The notes under the pieces are model-generated. The model had not been told where the DNA came from. It saw only the letters and a program-made list of their open reading frames with translations, and did no database searches. DNA of 64,000 nucleotides from Agrostemma githago (lineage: Eukaryota; Streptophyta; Magnoliopsida; Caryophyllales; Caryophyllaceae): assembly GCA_958450325.1 (NCBI GenBank), contig OY288249.1, positions 64,544,166-64,608,165 on the forward strand, given 5' to 3'. The number at the start of each line of letters is the position of its first letter. Position 1 is the first letter of the stretch. The position numbers and the translations under genes were made by a program. This document shows, piece after piece, positions 20,701 through 33,961 of this stretch.

Positions 20701-23700
20701 ATCAACTGAGTTGAGCAATATTTCATGTTTCCCACCACCGAGTCATCTATACTATGCATCTGTTCATATATATCCTCTACATAAAGTAAGTAACCTTGGA
20801 TTATGAATGTACTTTTAGTACCATTGTCAATGGATAAAAGGTTGGATTTCACAAGGTTTAAGAGGTTTTTTGTTTCCTTTGATGAGGTGAAAAAAAAGAT
20901 GTCGTTTTGGACCGAATATCTTTTCCCAATCAGCTTCAATGTCGTTTTTCGTTTGCTTTGCTCACCAATTTGGCTAGTTTCCTTGATACCGAATTTATTC
21001 TTGTCTTCTTCATCTAGAACCGTAATGTATTACCCCCTAATGCTCATGATTTTGCACTTTTTGGCCTTTTGAGATCTGTTTCGTACCTGGTCCAACGAAA
21101 AGAAAATATATAAGGATCGAATGTATTAATTATGAGCTTCTTTAACGAAATCTGCAGTTTTATGGATATTGTTTGTGCTTACTTTGTTCTGCTTCAGAAT
21201 CAAGATGCTTTCTTGTTTGTGTTGCAACTTTATTACCAGGACTCTCACATGTATAGCTAATGATTGATTTATCTTATTTGTCAGACAGGATCAATGAGGC
21301 TGGGGCGAGATGCTTTGGTGCTCACACAAACAACCCAGTCCCGTTCTATTGCTTTTCTCTCACAAACACTAAATGAAGGGAGAGATGTAAGTAGTTCCAA
21401 TCTTATTTGTTTGATTTAAGCGCATTATCTGCTCTCATCGGATGATATGGGTGACCAAAGCTAAACTCCACCCTACGAATTTTACAAGAAGAGGAGATTG
21501 CATAAGACAGAAAAAACCTTTCTGGCTCATATACAGAGCTGTTTTTTTCCTGTTAAAATGTCCATTATCTGTTGTCTAGCAGAGAATAACTTGCCAAAAT
21601 GACCCCATATTGACTGGTGACATTTGCATTACCATCTGATTGTAGTTGATCTATCTCTTGTTTAGTTGTATGTCATCTTATCGTGGGTGAGTTTAAAAAC
21701 AATATAGTGGGCTCAAGAGTCAACTGTACGCAGTTATGTACCTTATTTGTTATTTTATTTTTTCCTTGTTCTATTGCTAAATATATTTTACTACTTAGTA
21801 TATTTTAGCTGTTGCTTATCAGTTGTAGTGTTTCTTAGATTTTTGGTGATGATTGGAAATGGCGAAACTGACTATGTAGGTTTCTCTTTTGTATGTTCGA
21901 TTGGGGGTTTTGGACCTGGGCTTCTTGCTCAAGGTGATCTGTTTTTATATTGTCTAAAATCACCATTTTGCTGTGATATAGAACCTGGAGATACCCATTG
22001 TTAGCTACCTTAGACGTGGGCAATGCATGGAATTTGATACAAGTGTACAGTCTGATGCATTAGCGAAGTACAACCTGGAAGCTATAAAGGAGTTCTCACC
22101 ATTTAATGAGTATCTGATTGGTGAAAAAGCAGGCTTGTTCCAATGCAGAACAGGAACACAGATCTATATTTGGAATCTGGATAAATGGGGTTCAGATTAC
22201 TCTTTAGAATGGTTACCAGGCATTCCCGGCGGAAGTTCTTTTCACCAAGGTGACATCCTCATTCGTTCTAGACGTGTCAGAACTCGGCCTGGTCAGACGA
22301 GTCGAAAGGTTCGATTAACTTTCCTATGATTTTAACTAGCTTGTATTTACTATTACCAAGACATACTTTTGTAGTTAACATACATCAAGATTCCAGAACA
22401 TTGTTGAATGACTCATATGTTTAATGGTACATCAGTACATGTATCGTAGCGAAAGGTGTGAACTACATTTTAAAGATGGAAAAGTTATGTAAGAACTGAT
22501 GCTCTGAAGTTATTAGACGACAAATTTTGGACATATGAAACTTTCTATAGCTTCTAGTATGTCGAGAGTAGCTTGTTCATCCACGAGATCATCAGTCTTG
22601 CTCTGTCAAAATTTTCTGGGCAGCTATTATCCTGTCCAGAAAATGTTGCAATCTTCACTTTAGGTGGTCGCATTTGAATTTTTTTTGGCGTTTCAGAATG
22701 ACATGTTAATTGTATCTATTCAATACGTTCTCTATATGTTGTTTCAGAGTTTTTCAGTGACTGATTATCGTCAATACTCATCGCTGCTCTATCAATACCT
22801 ATTTTATATCCAGGTTCCCTTGGACTATTCATTGCGAGCTTATTTGGAAGTCATGTTTTCAGAGCCTAGAATGAAGATCTATATTCAAGGTTCCCAGGTA
22901 GTTTTGAAGCTTTCTTGTGCATTTTTTTATCTACAAGTTGTTTGTGATGATAATTTTTTTACCCTTCCTACAGGTCAAAAGTCACCCTTTAGCAAAAATT
23001 TTAAGCAATACTGCTGTGATAAATGAAGTCTTAATGGGCAAACCGGTGCATCTCACTATTGGTCGAAGCCAAGTAGACTTGGATGAGGGAAACTGTGGAA
23101 TATTTTTGTATTGGCACGGACGTCTCATTGAGGTAGACTTGATTTCTCTCTCCATTCTATAGATCCCTTGATTTTGTTTGTGTTACATGATGTTTATCAC
23201 CATCTGAAACTCTTTTTTAGATGTCTACATAACAAATGTCCACTTGAACACACAAGTATCTGAGCTGGTCTGAGGATCAAGTATCAGGGCTCGCTTGGAA
23301 TGAGGGTAATTATTTCGGGAGTAATAGAGCAAAAATGAACTAAAAATGAATGAACTTGTTGCTTGGTTGTGACATTTTATGGTGTAAAAGGCACATGAGG
23401 GGGGAATAATTACCCCCATTGGGGGGTAATGCATTACATGGGGGGGAGGGGGAGTAATAATTCTCCCCAAATAAGCTAGATTTCCTTAATTTTCTCCATT
23501 TCCACTTAGCATCATCACTACTTTCCGTCATTTTCTAGTTCATTTTTGCTCTATTACCCCCGGAATAATTATCTCCATTCCAAGCGAGCCCTCAGTATTG
23601 TATGGAGTCAAATAATTTTTTTTGGTCAAGAGAAGAGCGCACAACGTCGCAGGTGAGAATCGAACCTCTCGGTTGGAGTAAGGGAGCTCTTACCACTTGA

Positions 23701-26700
23701 GCTTACCCCTTCTTCTCACGGACTCATAAGAATGGTAAAATACTAAAATGTTGTTTTGTTACCTTGTGATTGTGCCCCTCTTATGATTGGGAATTGCAAC
23801 AATTTCCTATTCGGCCTATTCAATGAAAAGGCAATGTTTTTTGGTTTGCCTGAAATGGCAGTGAAATAAACAAGTCCTTCCCTCAAATATGTCCTCCATA
23901 ATTTTCCTTCAAAAATACGTGTGTGATGATTGTGATGGCTGAAAGTTGAAAACTTGAAACTCACACAGCGATTATATATGATAATATGAAGCTTGTTCCT
24001 AGCTTCTTGTCTCTTATCTTCTCCCAGGTCTTACGTTTTCTCTTCATTGATGTTTCTCATAATTTCTGGACAGGCTTACAAGAGAGTGGGTGGCATGATT
24101 CACAGTGCTGATATGGGCCGAGGTGTAATAGGCGTTATTGATGTTACTCAATTGATGGTAGTTTTTCTATCAAGTTTCGAGTAATTCTTTTTCACAATAA
24201 TGTAGGCATGTTTTTGTTATCATGCCTTCATTATTTCTGTATATTCTCATCTAAAAGCCTTATTTCTGCTTTCTTCAGATACTCCATAAAACCAGTGTCT
24301 CGTTGTTATCTCTAGGAACATTAGTTGTGGTGGTTACTGTGTTTTTATGGTGAATATTGACAAACTGTTCTTTACCTCATATGGGACACAGGATGACGGA
24401 AATGGTGGTGTTTGGGTTCATAGCAACAAGCAAGGTTTTCAGGATTGTGAAGTATATGCTTGCCTTGAAGAATGGTTGGGAAGAAAGTCAGATGAATATT
24501 GGGAGACATTTTTTGATGCAGTAGAGCTGGTATGTTGTCCATTTTCCCTTGTGTTCATAATTCTCGTTGCCTCTCCAAATCTCATGTGGAAATTATTACT
24601 GCGACTCGGATGGCTGCCACGGGTACTAAATCAATATATGATTATTACGGAGTATGTAATATTTCATAGTATAAATCAATATTTATTTACTCATTTGACA
24701 TTCTACATAATTTATTTGTTCATCATACTTGTTTACTTTCCGTTCTTACATTATAAGTTCTCTATTCAATAATTTTTTTTACATTTAGTATTGGTTCTTT
24801 ATATGCAATTACTGTATAAAACTCCATAAAACTAAGTTCTACTGTGGCCAAAAGTATCACCCTTCCCAAACACACGTTGCTTTCATCGCACTAAATTTCC
24901 CGATATAATTAACCACCTCTAATTCTCACTTAAAATATTTCACTGCCACCCTCCTCTTACCCCTTGGTTCATACTCAAAACGGTCCAAAATCACCTGAAA
25001 CTCAAGAAACACTCGGCCATAAAAACAACTCCCCTTCCCTCCGCCTCAACGTCACCCACCCTTTAAAAATTCATCTATCCGCCACAACATCAACCCACAC
25101 CTTCTAATACCCTCTTTCTGTACTCTATAAAGAATGTACTCCGTACTATATAAAGAATGAGCTGAACATGTCAAAAAGAAATACATTAATCTATATCTTG
25201 TCCAATAAAGGACGGTTGGAGAATTTTTAACATATTAAAAGTTGATTGCACATATTTTTTTCACATATGGTGTTTCAGTTAACTTGATTAGTTGTAAAAG
25301 AATTAATGTTTTCCTATTGGTGAAAGATTCTATGAAATTTATCTTCATTAACAATTTAGGCGTGTTTTATTTTTGGTTTTACAAATAATGGATAGCTTCT
25401 GTTAATCCAAAAACACTTATAACAAATTTAGTTATTTAAATAAATATGTTAATTGACATGTTAAAAAAATTTCCCAACTTGTTATAAATGACACGTGAAG
25501 CACTACTCTAGAAAACGATCTCTCGAACACCCTATTACGGAGTATAAAGAAACAATTGGACATGTAAAAAATGAATATAAGTAAGATCAGCAAATAAAGA
25601 TACTAAGTGCTAGAACCTGCTCGTTGGAGATTGGCAGGAAACAACGGTAGTTTATTCGCCGACATACAAAAATTATGATCCCGATGGAAAAAAATGGCAG
25701 TTTATTCACCGAATTTTTCAAACAATTATGATCATATTATATACGGAGTATAACCAATGGGCCAATGGGGTGCAGTCGAAATAAAGTTTAATTTATTTTT
25801 AACTACTCATTTTTAATAATCGAATTTTCAATTGAGTCAAGCCATTTTTGTTTCGGTTTGATCCTCAATTGTCATTCCTAGTACTAGCATGCTGTTGAAA
25901 CCATAGCTTTGTTGGCTGTTTTTCTTAGTTAAATGTGCAGCTTTGCTTGAAGCTATTAGTCTGCATTCTGCAATAAGCTTCACTATAGACGCTATATATG
26001 TTTGTTTAAGAATTTGATGATATTCTTGGACGGCAAATTCTTGGATGGGAAAGGTCTTTGCTTGAGTATCCGAGTTTCTGACCGACAATTTTTGGTGTAT
26101 TCTGTCAGAAAAAAGGCAAAGCTCGCCGGTACAAACCAGATAATGAATGGGTGCAGTGTGAGAAGTGTAGGAAGTGGAGAATGTTAAATTCTGATTTTAA
26201 CACCAAATACTTGCCAAGAGACTGGTATTTCCCAATAATTACTGTTGGCATTCAAATTTATGTGCATGTAAACCTTTTATCACAAGTTGCATTTTCTTCC
26301 TCAAATTCTTAAAGCACCGCAAGGAGAGCGGAAAGGTGTCTAATATCTGTTTTGTATCATATATTGGGGGCTCGTTTGGCCAAGCCCGTGAGTCACCGAA
26401 AACATATTCTTTTCACTGCTATTTTGCATACCAATCTATGATTGGTCCGACTATAACTTGCGACTATGATATAAGTCGATAAGCTGAACATTACGATGAC
26501 TAAGACATAAAAGCGTGATATCTGGATCAGGGTTCCGGAAACAATGGGTATAAGCTTTGATCATTATTGTTGCTGACCTGAGGGTCTGACAAAAGCTTTA
26601 GATGTCAGATCATAAGGCGTGATGAAAATTGTTTCAAAAATTGCATTAATTAGTCGGCAAGAAATAACAAATAGAAATAGTAAAACTTATTTTCTTTATG

Positions 26701-27392
26701 CAATATGACGAGCCAAAGAATAGTGAATCTTTTGCTACATGGAATAGTGTAAGAAAATTTGTAAGAATTGAACTCATTTTTTAACTCGTTTGGTTCTGCC
26801 TTTTTTTGTTTGATTGATTGACAGGTTTTGTTACATGAAACCGTTCGAAGGGAAATGTGAGATGCCTGAACAAAAGCTTGGTCGTGGGATAATCACAGTA
26901 GGAACAAAGAGATCAGGTTACAGTTTTGATGTGGCTTCTGGTGACAAAGAGGGTACTCAGATTGGCAAGGACAGTACGATTGCAGAAGGTATTCACTTAT
27001 CATGCCATGTTTTTACTAGGAATTGTGATGTAAAATGTACGTACACCGGGTGTATTTCATCGACATACACTACTAAAATAAATCAGTGGATCAAAACTAG
27101 AAAAAATGACTCCCCTCCCCATCTGACAGAAGTTCATATTTAAGCTTATATGTAGTAGAGTAATACGTTTAAATATTGAGTTCTTCCCAGCATCTATCTG
27201 GAATGAAAGAACTTGGTTAATGTTAGAATCTTTGTTGATGCTATTTGTATGTGACTAAATGTTACAGGTAAGAGTAAGGATGATTCAAAGCAGTGTGGCA
27301 AGGATGATTTAAACCGCGCTACTGATGATGTTGTTGAACGTCGTCCCTCAAGAAGGCCCAAAAGAGAACCTCCACGAGGCTGCAGGAAGTAG
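17778..27392 (+). CDS. MORC-family GHKL ATPase with C-terminal CW-type zinc finger (15 coding exons)
   Basis: Exons by GT-AG and frame: 17778-17817, 17939-18020, 18790-18940, 19324-19501, 19800-20175, 20314-20497, 21285-21386, 21982-22308, 22814-22897, 22974-23132, 24074-24157, 24392-24529, 26109-26224, 26825-26988, 27268-27392. They sum to 2310 nt, a 769-residue protein with no internal stop. GHKL motifs are present: AELVDNSRDA (about 262-271), DDGVGM (300-305), GRFGIGFK (330-337). The MORC S5-type region follows (to about 635), then a CW zinc finger: W649, C652, C655, W658, W674, C676, C685. The tail is short and basic. MORC ATPases clamp DNA and compact chromatin; CW domains bind histone H3 tails, in some proteins with methylated K4. 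The N-terminal 150 residues I do not recognise. No terminal coiled coil is obvious, unlike typical plant MORC1-7. Exons 1-4 are the least certain. Confidence 0.88.
23287..23591. mobile_element. MITE with GGGCTCGCTTGGAATG inverted ends, in intron 10
   Basis: The ends are inverted repeats of about 60 bases (starting GGGCTCGCTTGGAATGAGGG on the left, complement on the right) with few mismatches; flanks are TCA on both sides (23284-23286, 23592-23594). The TIR start and 3-bp duplication suggest a PIF/Harbinger (Tourist-like) MITE, although TTA/TAA is the usual target. No coding content. Confidence 0.8.
23604..23719 (-). mobile_element. Short tRNA-derived SINE, in intron 10
   Basis: On the minus strand an RNA polymerase III A box (TAAGCTCAAGTGG, complement of 23693-23705) is followed about 30 bases on by a B box (GGTTCGATTCTC, complement of 23655-23666) and ends in an A-rich tail (complement of the T run at 23616-23623). 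Candidate flanking repeats GGAGTCAAA/GGACTCATA are imperfect. It abuts the MITE. Confidence 0.65.
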
Positions 27393-29485
27393 TTGTTCGA
27401 TTCTTGCTCGACTCAGTCATCACATCACTGAAAGTTTTTGCCCACATGTGAGGCTCAGAAGTCATAAGAGGCCCTCCTAACACATTCATGCTGACAACGG
27501 GTTAGTTTAGCATATACTCAGTAAAAGGTGCCCTAAACAGTACCCTTGTGCAGGGTAGTTGGTAGGTATATAAATCTGGTTAGTTCAAATGTTCAGTTTT
27601 TGTACTACAGTGGCGGATCCTAAATTTTTTTGAAAGGGATGACGTGGAAATTGAGTGAAGTTGATCTGACCGCCACGTTTTTTTTGAGGGCATGATTTTC
27701 TTTTATACCTTGCCCAATTTGAAGAGCTTCGAGGCCATGTCACTGTGACACTATTCATCTACATGCATGAGAAGGTGGGCTTTGTGTTGTGCAGTAAATG
27801 GCAGCCCATGCTTGGCCGTGCTAAAGTGGCTCTTGCCATATTGGCCTGTGAGTCTTGCTAGACTGTCTGTCCATGACATTCGTGCCAATGAGCCACCAAT
27901 TGTATTATGGCTTGAGTTGACTCAATTTGGCCGAAACCCGACTAGATTAGAGCTAAAAAAAATTAGCGATTCGAGATTACTCAAACTAGGTGGGGTAGTA
28001 GTAATAAAGTCCGATCCAAATGCAATTCAACAGGGACCCGAACCGGTGTGGAGAGAGGATAGGGTTGGGGCTTTTCGCTCATAATACTCGTGAATCTCTC
28101 AAACTTTTCATCATTCATTGCACACGCACTCCCGCTCTATCGCCCCTTTTCCTTCTTTCACCTTCACCTTCACCCTCCGTTCATGTTTTTTTTTTTTGGA
28201 AAATTATTAACCTTTGTTCTCCATTATTATATATTTTTAATTGAATTATTTTCACAGGCAATATGAATAAGTTATTTATTAAACCGCTACTCAAACCACA
28301 ATGATTAAAAATTCGGTTTATTTGTCTCGGTAATTAACAAATCACAATTGGGAGAGCTTATAAATCAACTTTGTCAACTCTATATATTAGTGTACAAGGT
28401 TAAAATAACTATTTATAAAACAAACAAATGAAATGGATAAAACACAAAATGAATTGGATATTCATATTCCAAGACACTTGACAACATGACACTTATACTC
28501 TGAGTTGTCGAACGGTATTCTTGTGTATTCATATTTAATTATCCATATTCATATATACTCCTCGTATACTACCGAACACAAATTCTATATCGTCATAAAT
28601 TTATGATTGATCTATCTTACCCACGTGGATGGAGGAAGACAAAAATGTTTAGTATTTGCTTACTTGCTAAACTTTTTATTTAGTTTGATGCAACCCACTA
28701 ATATTGAATTTGTTTACGACGGATATATAAATTTATATTTATGTGCAATATAACCGCGGGAGGGCAAAAGCAGCGGTGAAAGGAAAGTCGTCCCTAATTG
28801 GCATCCATGGGAAAACCACGTGTGAAAGAGTTGTCACTGTAATCAAAGTTGACGTTTTTTTTCTTCTTCTCATTTTTTCACCTGATAATATCTAACCCAA
28901 TACTAGTGAATAGTCATTATCCATTATATACACACACATGCAAATGCAATATCTGCAAATTCATTGGTGCTCCCTTCGTTCCTGAACTCTGAAGCTCCTC
29001 AACCGAAATTTCACTTCTTTGTATACGGTTATACCCCCGTCTTATTATTTCAAGATTCTGTTTCTTTTTCTCTCAACTGATTCTTCAGAGTTCAATATAA
29101 CAAAATTCTACAGTATAAAAACAGATACACCTACTATATAATCCATTCTTCTTTTAGATTTAATCACTACCCATTTCTTTATATATATATATATACTCCA
29201 TAGTAATCTCAACTGCCTTTCTAAATTCTCCGCACTTTTTTCTTTCATTCATGCTCCTACTAATTCTGCCATTAAAATACTACTCGTATTAGTTTACAAG
29301 CCATTATTCATTCTCTTAATCAATCACGACTCACTTCTTCATTTTTCTTAATCTCAACTGGGTTTTCTTTCTTGTTCAAATCTTTGCTAGTTACGTGGGC
29401 GTATAATTCTGCATTTCGACGAATTCTTGAAAAGGAGTTGTTCTGTTCTTGGAGGTGTTTCTCTGTACAAGGGTAATTCAAGGAA
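27393..29485. other. Intergenic: MORC 3' UTR and upstream region of the PIRL gene
   Basis: No further gene seen. GTGGCGGATCCTAAA at about 27610 resembles the edge of an old transposon. A TA microsatellite lies at about 29181-29195. 28900-29485 is pyrimidine-rich with TATATACA at about 28925 and should contain the PIRL promoter and 5' UTR. Confidence 0.45.
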
Positions 29486-31394
29486 ATGAATATAAACACA
29501 GAGGCAGCCAAGACGACGGACAGTGTGGTGAACGAAATAACGAGGTTACAGAAATCGCTACCGAAGAGGCCGGAAATTGAGGAAGTGGAGGCGGCGACGC
29601 AGCTTATAAGAAGCGTCGATAGCGAAGATCAAGTGAGGGTGGAAACCATTGAAAACCAAACTAGAGGAAGAGAGGTGTCTTTGGAATTGTTCAGCGTGTA
29701 TTTGGAGACGCAGAAAGCGTTTTTATATTTCCAAAGTAAAGAACAAAAGAAGGAAGCTGATCCAGTTCTTGAACTTGAGAATGTACACCTAAAGTTTGAT
29801 CAATTGATTCAGGAGGCTTTGAAATGTGTTAATAATCCGGGTGGCGGCTCTGCTCAATCTACTAATGTGGCTGCAGCTGGGGAGGTGACGACTTCTATTG
29901 GAATTGGTATTGGTGATGTTGGTGGTAGCAGTGGTTCTTTGTCGTCGAAGCGTCAGATGTTTTCTAAGGATGACAGCCATGTTACGAAATCTAAAGCTAT
30001 TTCTCTTCTTGATCCCGAAATTCAGTCTTCCACCACATCTGCAGGTAACAACAACATCCTATTCCTGTCCGTCTTTCTTGATTTTTGGATTGTACGTGGT
30101 GTGAATTTTTTTATAATTGAATGTCTTAAGTTTTGTATGTATGTACCTGTGTGTGTGGGTTTCTCTTCTCTTTCTCTTTCTCAGAGGGGAATAATGCATA
30201 TTGATTAGATTTTTTATTTATTTGGAATGTAGCTAAAGATGATGAGAAAATGGGTATGCTGAAGCTTCTAAGCTTGATTGAAGTGTCTTCAAATATGGCG
30301 TCTAAGGAGATGGGCCTAAGTGGAAAGTTGTCGGACCTAGTCACTTCGTTGCCTGATACGATAGGGAAGTTATCGAGTCTGACCTCCCTTGATCTGTCGG
30401 ACAACCACATTGTTAGCGTGCATCCCAATATTGGTAGTCTTTCCTCACTGTCGAGATTGGATTTACATAATAACAGAATCAGTGTGCTTCCGGAGACCAT
30501 TTGGGGACTGCTGAATCTAGTATTTCTGGACCTTAGGGGTAACACCTTGGAAATAATCCCTCCTGGTATTGGCAGTTTGATCCGTCTTGAGGTGCTCAAC
30601 CTGAGTGCAACTCGATTATCTTTGCTCCCTGACTCAATTGGGACTTTGGTCAGCCTCAGGGTACTCAATGTGGAGACCAATCATCTTGAGGAGCTCCCAC
30701 ACACAATTGATCGATGCACTTCTCTTGAAGAGCTTCACGTGGCCTTTAATGCGCTTAAAGCTCTCCCTGTTGCCGTGGGAAGGATACCCACTCTGCAGAT
30801 TCTTAGTGCGAGGTACAATAACATAAGACAGTTGCCCGCTATGATGTCTTCACTGGTAAACTTGAGGGAGCTTGATGTGAGCTTCAACCAGCTTGAGGGA
30901 ATACCCGCCAGCCTGTGCTTTGCCACCAGTCTTGTGAGGCTGGATGTAAGTAACAATTTTGCTGACTTGCAAGCCCTTCCAAATTCGATCGGGAACCTTG
31001 CGCTGCTTCAGTACGTTGATATCAGCAACAACCAGATACGGGTCCTACCTGATTCTTTCCGTTTCCTGTCAAACTTGACTACATTCCGTGCTGATGAAAA
31101 TCCATGGGAAGTGCCGCCAAGGGAGACTGTTGAAAGGGGTCCAGAGGTGTGTCGTCTAACTTTATTAATACAAGACTTATATTAGGCGGCTTGTTGAATA
31201 TGGATAGATGTTGGTTAACATACATACATGTGGAAGTCTAGCTAATAACCTTTGCATTGCTTTGTTTTACAATCATGCAGGCTGTTGTTCAGTTCATGAC
31301 TGATTTTGTTGAAGGCAGGGGTGCTAGAGCACTATCTATCAGTAGGAAGAAGAAGTGGATGTCCTGTTTTTTGCCGTCTTCCAGTAGTCAATAG
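29486..31394 (+). CDS. Plant intracellular Ras-group-related LRR protein (PIRL)
   Basis: Three exons, 29486-30044, 30233-31146 and 31281-31394, join with intact GT-AG sites into 1587 nt (528 residues), the normal length for the PIRL4/5 type. The N-terminal half (1-186) has the family's charged helical start (VVNEITRLQKSLPKRPEIEE, about 14-33) and a Gly/Ser-rich linker. Residues about 226-487 form eleven 23-residue leucine-rich repeats of the form LPxxIGxLxxLxxLDLSxNxI, followed by the capping segment ENPWEVPPRETVERGPE and a basic Ser-rich tail. No signal peptide, membrane segment or kinase domain, so it is cytosolic, a scaffold-type LRR related to animal Ras-binding SHOC2. PIRL genes in Arabidopsis act in gametophyte development; that is family knowledge. 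The first ATG is supported by the N-terminal match. Confidence 0.93.
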
Positions 31395-32460
31395 ATAGCG
31401 CATGCAAATGTTGGACATACAAAAGAACAAATAACTGATTCCGATCCATTACTGTAGGTATGTGAATTTGTTAATTTATATATTCTGTTCATGAAGATTA
31501 GACTGGTTGAGCTTGATAATATAAACCCCTGGATGAGAAGAATGTATGTATGGGAAGCTAATGTTTGTTTTGTTGGATGATGGGCATGCAGGGAAAGTGT
31601 TGAGAGAAGCTGCATCACCGACTCTGATCTATATCTTGTCCTAGTAGTTTACTTAGTTGTTTTTTTCCTCTTGATTCGATAGTGTGTGTGTGTGTTAGTT
31701 TCTGGAATACATACGTTGATGTGCAGCAAGTAAACCAAGCAAAAGCGATACATGCATAATTGTAATCGTATACTACTTTCTAATACTATTACTTCTAGTA
31801 CCCGATTAATTCAATTCATTTGTATGCATGCAACTCCTTAGTCAATCATGTTTCGTTGGTCGTATTTGTTACCTTAATTAGCTTAGCTTGCTTGTATGAC
31901 TGTGGTCTCTAGAGAGATCAGAACAGTACGAGTATAATGTTACTTACTGTATGCATGGTTTTTGATTGATGCTATTGCTATACTCCGTATATGTTATGAT
32001 ATGTGGGGTTGGTTGGTTGATGTTGCGTAAAGAAGCGAGTGTGACGACCAAAAAGTGAAGGTTGATGACAAAATTTGAATTAGGTATGGAGGATGGGAGG
32101 GATTTAATTAAGGAAAAGCGTGTGTTCATTTGTTTGACGGTTTGTTAGTTAAAACGGTTGGCCTTTGCTATAACTGCAATAGTCACCAACTCACCATTAT
32201 TGTTTCCTCCACTCTCGTGTCGTGACTTAGTCAGTCTCTCACCAACTATACTCTCCTCTTTAAATCAAACTTTTCATCTATTCATTCATAGAGAGATAGA
32301 ATTTTCAAACTCTTTGTAATAGAAACCCAAAGTAATCCCTCAGGTTTTTGTTCAATTCATGTTTTTTTTATGAGAAGTAAGTATATCAATAATCATTAAC
32401 AATTACACCAACAAAACCTCAAATCTTAATTCAATAATGAATTCACGATGTGTGATGTCG
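31395..32460. other. PIRL 3' UTR and intergenic sequence
   Basis: No ORF with support. A short TG microsatellite at about 31682-31694. TACTCCGTATAT occurs at 31981. Confidence 0.4.
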
Positions 32461-32835
32461 TCAAGCCAAGACATATCCCTGACGGACAATCTTGTATCTT
32501 GTATCATAGATACCTGTATACATCCTAACCTTTTTTATGATTCTGTCTGCTACTACATGCATCTGGCCTAAAATCATCAAATAATCAAGTCTACTCAAGT
32601 TCCTCCGATTCCAAATGTAATTGTGAGTTGCATTAATAATGTTGTTAACCATGGCCCGCTTGAGTTTCGTCCCTCTCAGTTTGATCCACCAATCCGGATT
32701 ACCTGAGTTATGCATGCGCTTTTAACCGGACCCAATTCAAATCCGAACATGACCCATCACCTTAATAGAATACACACAACCATAGAAAATATGTTCAACC
32801 GTCTCACTTTGTTACACACAATTTACAATTTGATT
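32461..32835 (-). pseudogene. LINE (L1-type) remnant, zf-RVT region
   Basis: Minus-strand translation gives SETVEHIFYGCVYS followed, after stops, by NPDWWIKLRG and NATHNYIWNRRN. The ET-x2-HxF-x2-C core and the later IWxxRN motif are the hallmark of the zinc-binding domain after reverse transcriptase in plant LINEs. Only this C-terminal piece remains and it has stops. No poly-A tail was located. Confidence 0.7.
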
Positions 32836-33488
32836 CGTGTTCGTTTAGCTCAACACTTGAAGGATCGATGATCATCGGTTAAAATTACTAATGCCTAGAT
32901 TAAATTTCATGTAAGGTAAATTTCACATCGTGAGAACTTGTACAATTTACAATTTTACTTAACTCAAAATTGAGATAAATTGACACGGAGTAGTTTAAAA
33001 GATTAAAAAAAAAAATTGACTTTTAAAAACAAGAAAAAAGCACTCCTACTGAAAAAAGATTGGCATGAGTTATGACCAAGTACCTACTCCATAAATTAAC
33101 AAAAGTAGTCACAAATTTTTTTTAAAAAAAAGGTCGTCACAGTTCACAAAGTAGACGTGAAGAGCTGATCAAAAAATTGTGAGTCGATTATTGTCCACTA
33201 ATTACATCAAAGGAAACCATAACATGTATGTGTTGGATTACTCATAGTCTCATACCGTCTGCTCAAACAATGGTAGGTCTTACTTGTCATATTTTTCATG
33301 GAATATGAAAACACATAAAATCGTAAAATATGGTCTTCAATAACGTTTATCTAAGACGTTACATATAATGGTGAGCATATTAATTTATGTATATGAATAT
33401 TTAACTCGTCGTCGTGTCCGTGCACCGCACGGGACTACAGATTTATTTGTTTAAATTTCATGTGGGTGTGACGGCGTCTACTTGTACA
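32836..33488. other. Non-coding flank of the nested retrotransposon cluster
   Basis: No gene. CCGTGCACCGCACGG at about 33419-33433 is a short hairpin like those near Helitron 3' ends, without the expected CTRR terminus right after it. GTACA at 33484-33488 is the left target duplication of element E. Confidence 0.45.
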
Positions 33489-33961
33489 TGTTAGATTTAA
33501 TCTGACCAAGACTGAAACTTCATGCTAAATTAATTAGTATACCGAATAGCGGAAGCGTACCTGACTCAATTGGAGAAGGGAGATGGAATGGAATCACCCG
33601 ATTATGATCTTCTAACAGACACACTCGCCTTTTGAGTTTCTCCATACCGATGGGATATATGTGAGATTAGGTCAAACGTGTGTTGTCAGGGACCATAACC
33701 CTGACTATATATATAGGGAGGGGGTGTGAAACCCTAATCACCCATATTATTCGCTTTAGTTGATACGCCCATCATGATCACTTAAAGTTCTAATGGGTCT
33801 CTACACTATTATAGTACCCGGCCCATACTTTATAAATAAGCCCGTATTAGTTTTATTATGACGGATCACGTATTTGGGCTCTACTTTAATGATATCTAAT
33901 AAATATAATAAGTCCAAATAATGTTGTCTACATATATTGTATTAGACCCATAATTCTTACA
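33489..33961 (-). repeat. 3' LTR of element E
   Basis: 473 bp, plus-strand ends TGTTAG...TTCTTACA. Immediately inside is the minus-strand purine tract AAGTGAGAGAT, the copia-type PPT. Compared with the other LTR it keeps an 11-bp stretch (near 33792) that is missing there. Confidence 0.9.

Noticed and set aside
26366..26383. Possible second MITE edge (GGGCTCGTTTGGCCAAG) in intron 13
   Set aside because: No matching inverted end or target duplication found nearby.
33417..33440. Helitron 3' end suggested by CCGTGCACCGCACGG hairpin
   Set aside because: The CTRR terminus and a 5'-TC end were not found; the hairpin alone is insufficient.
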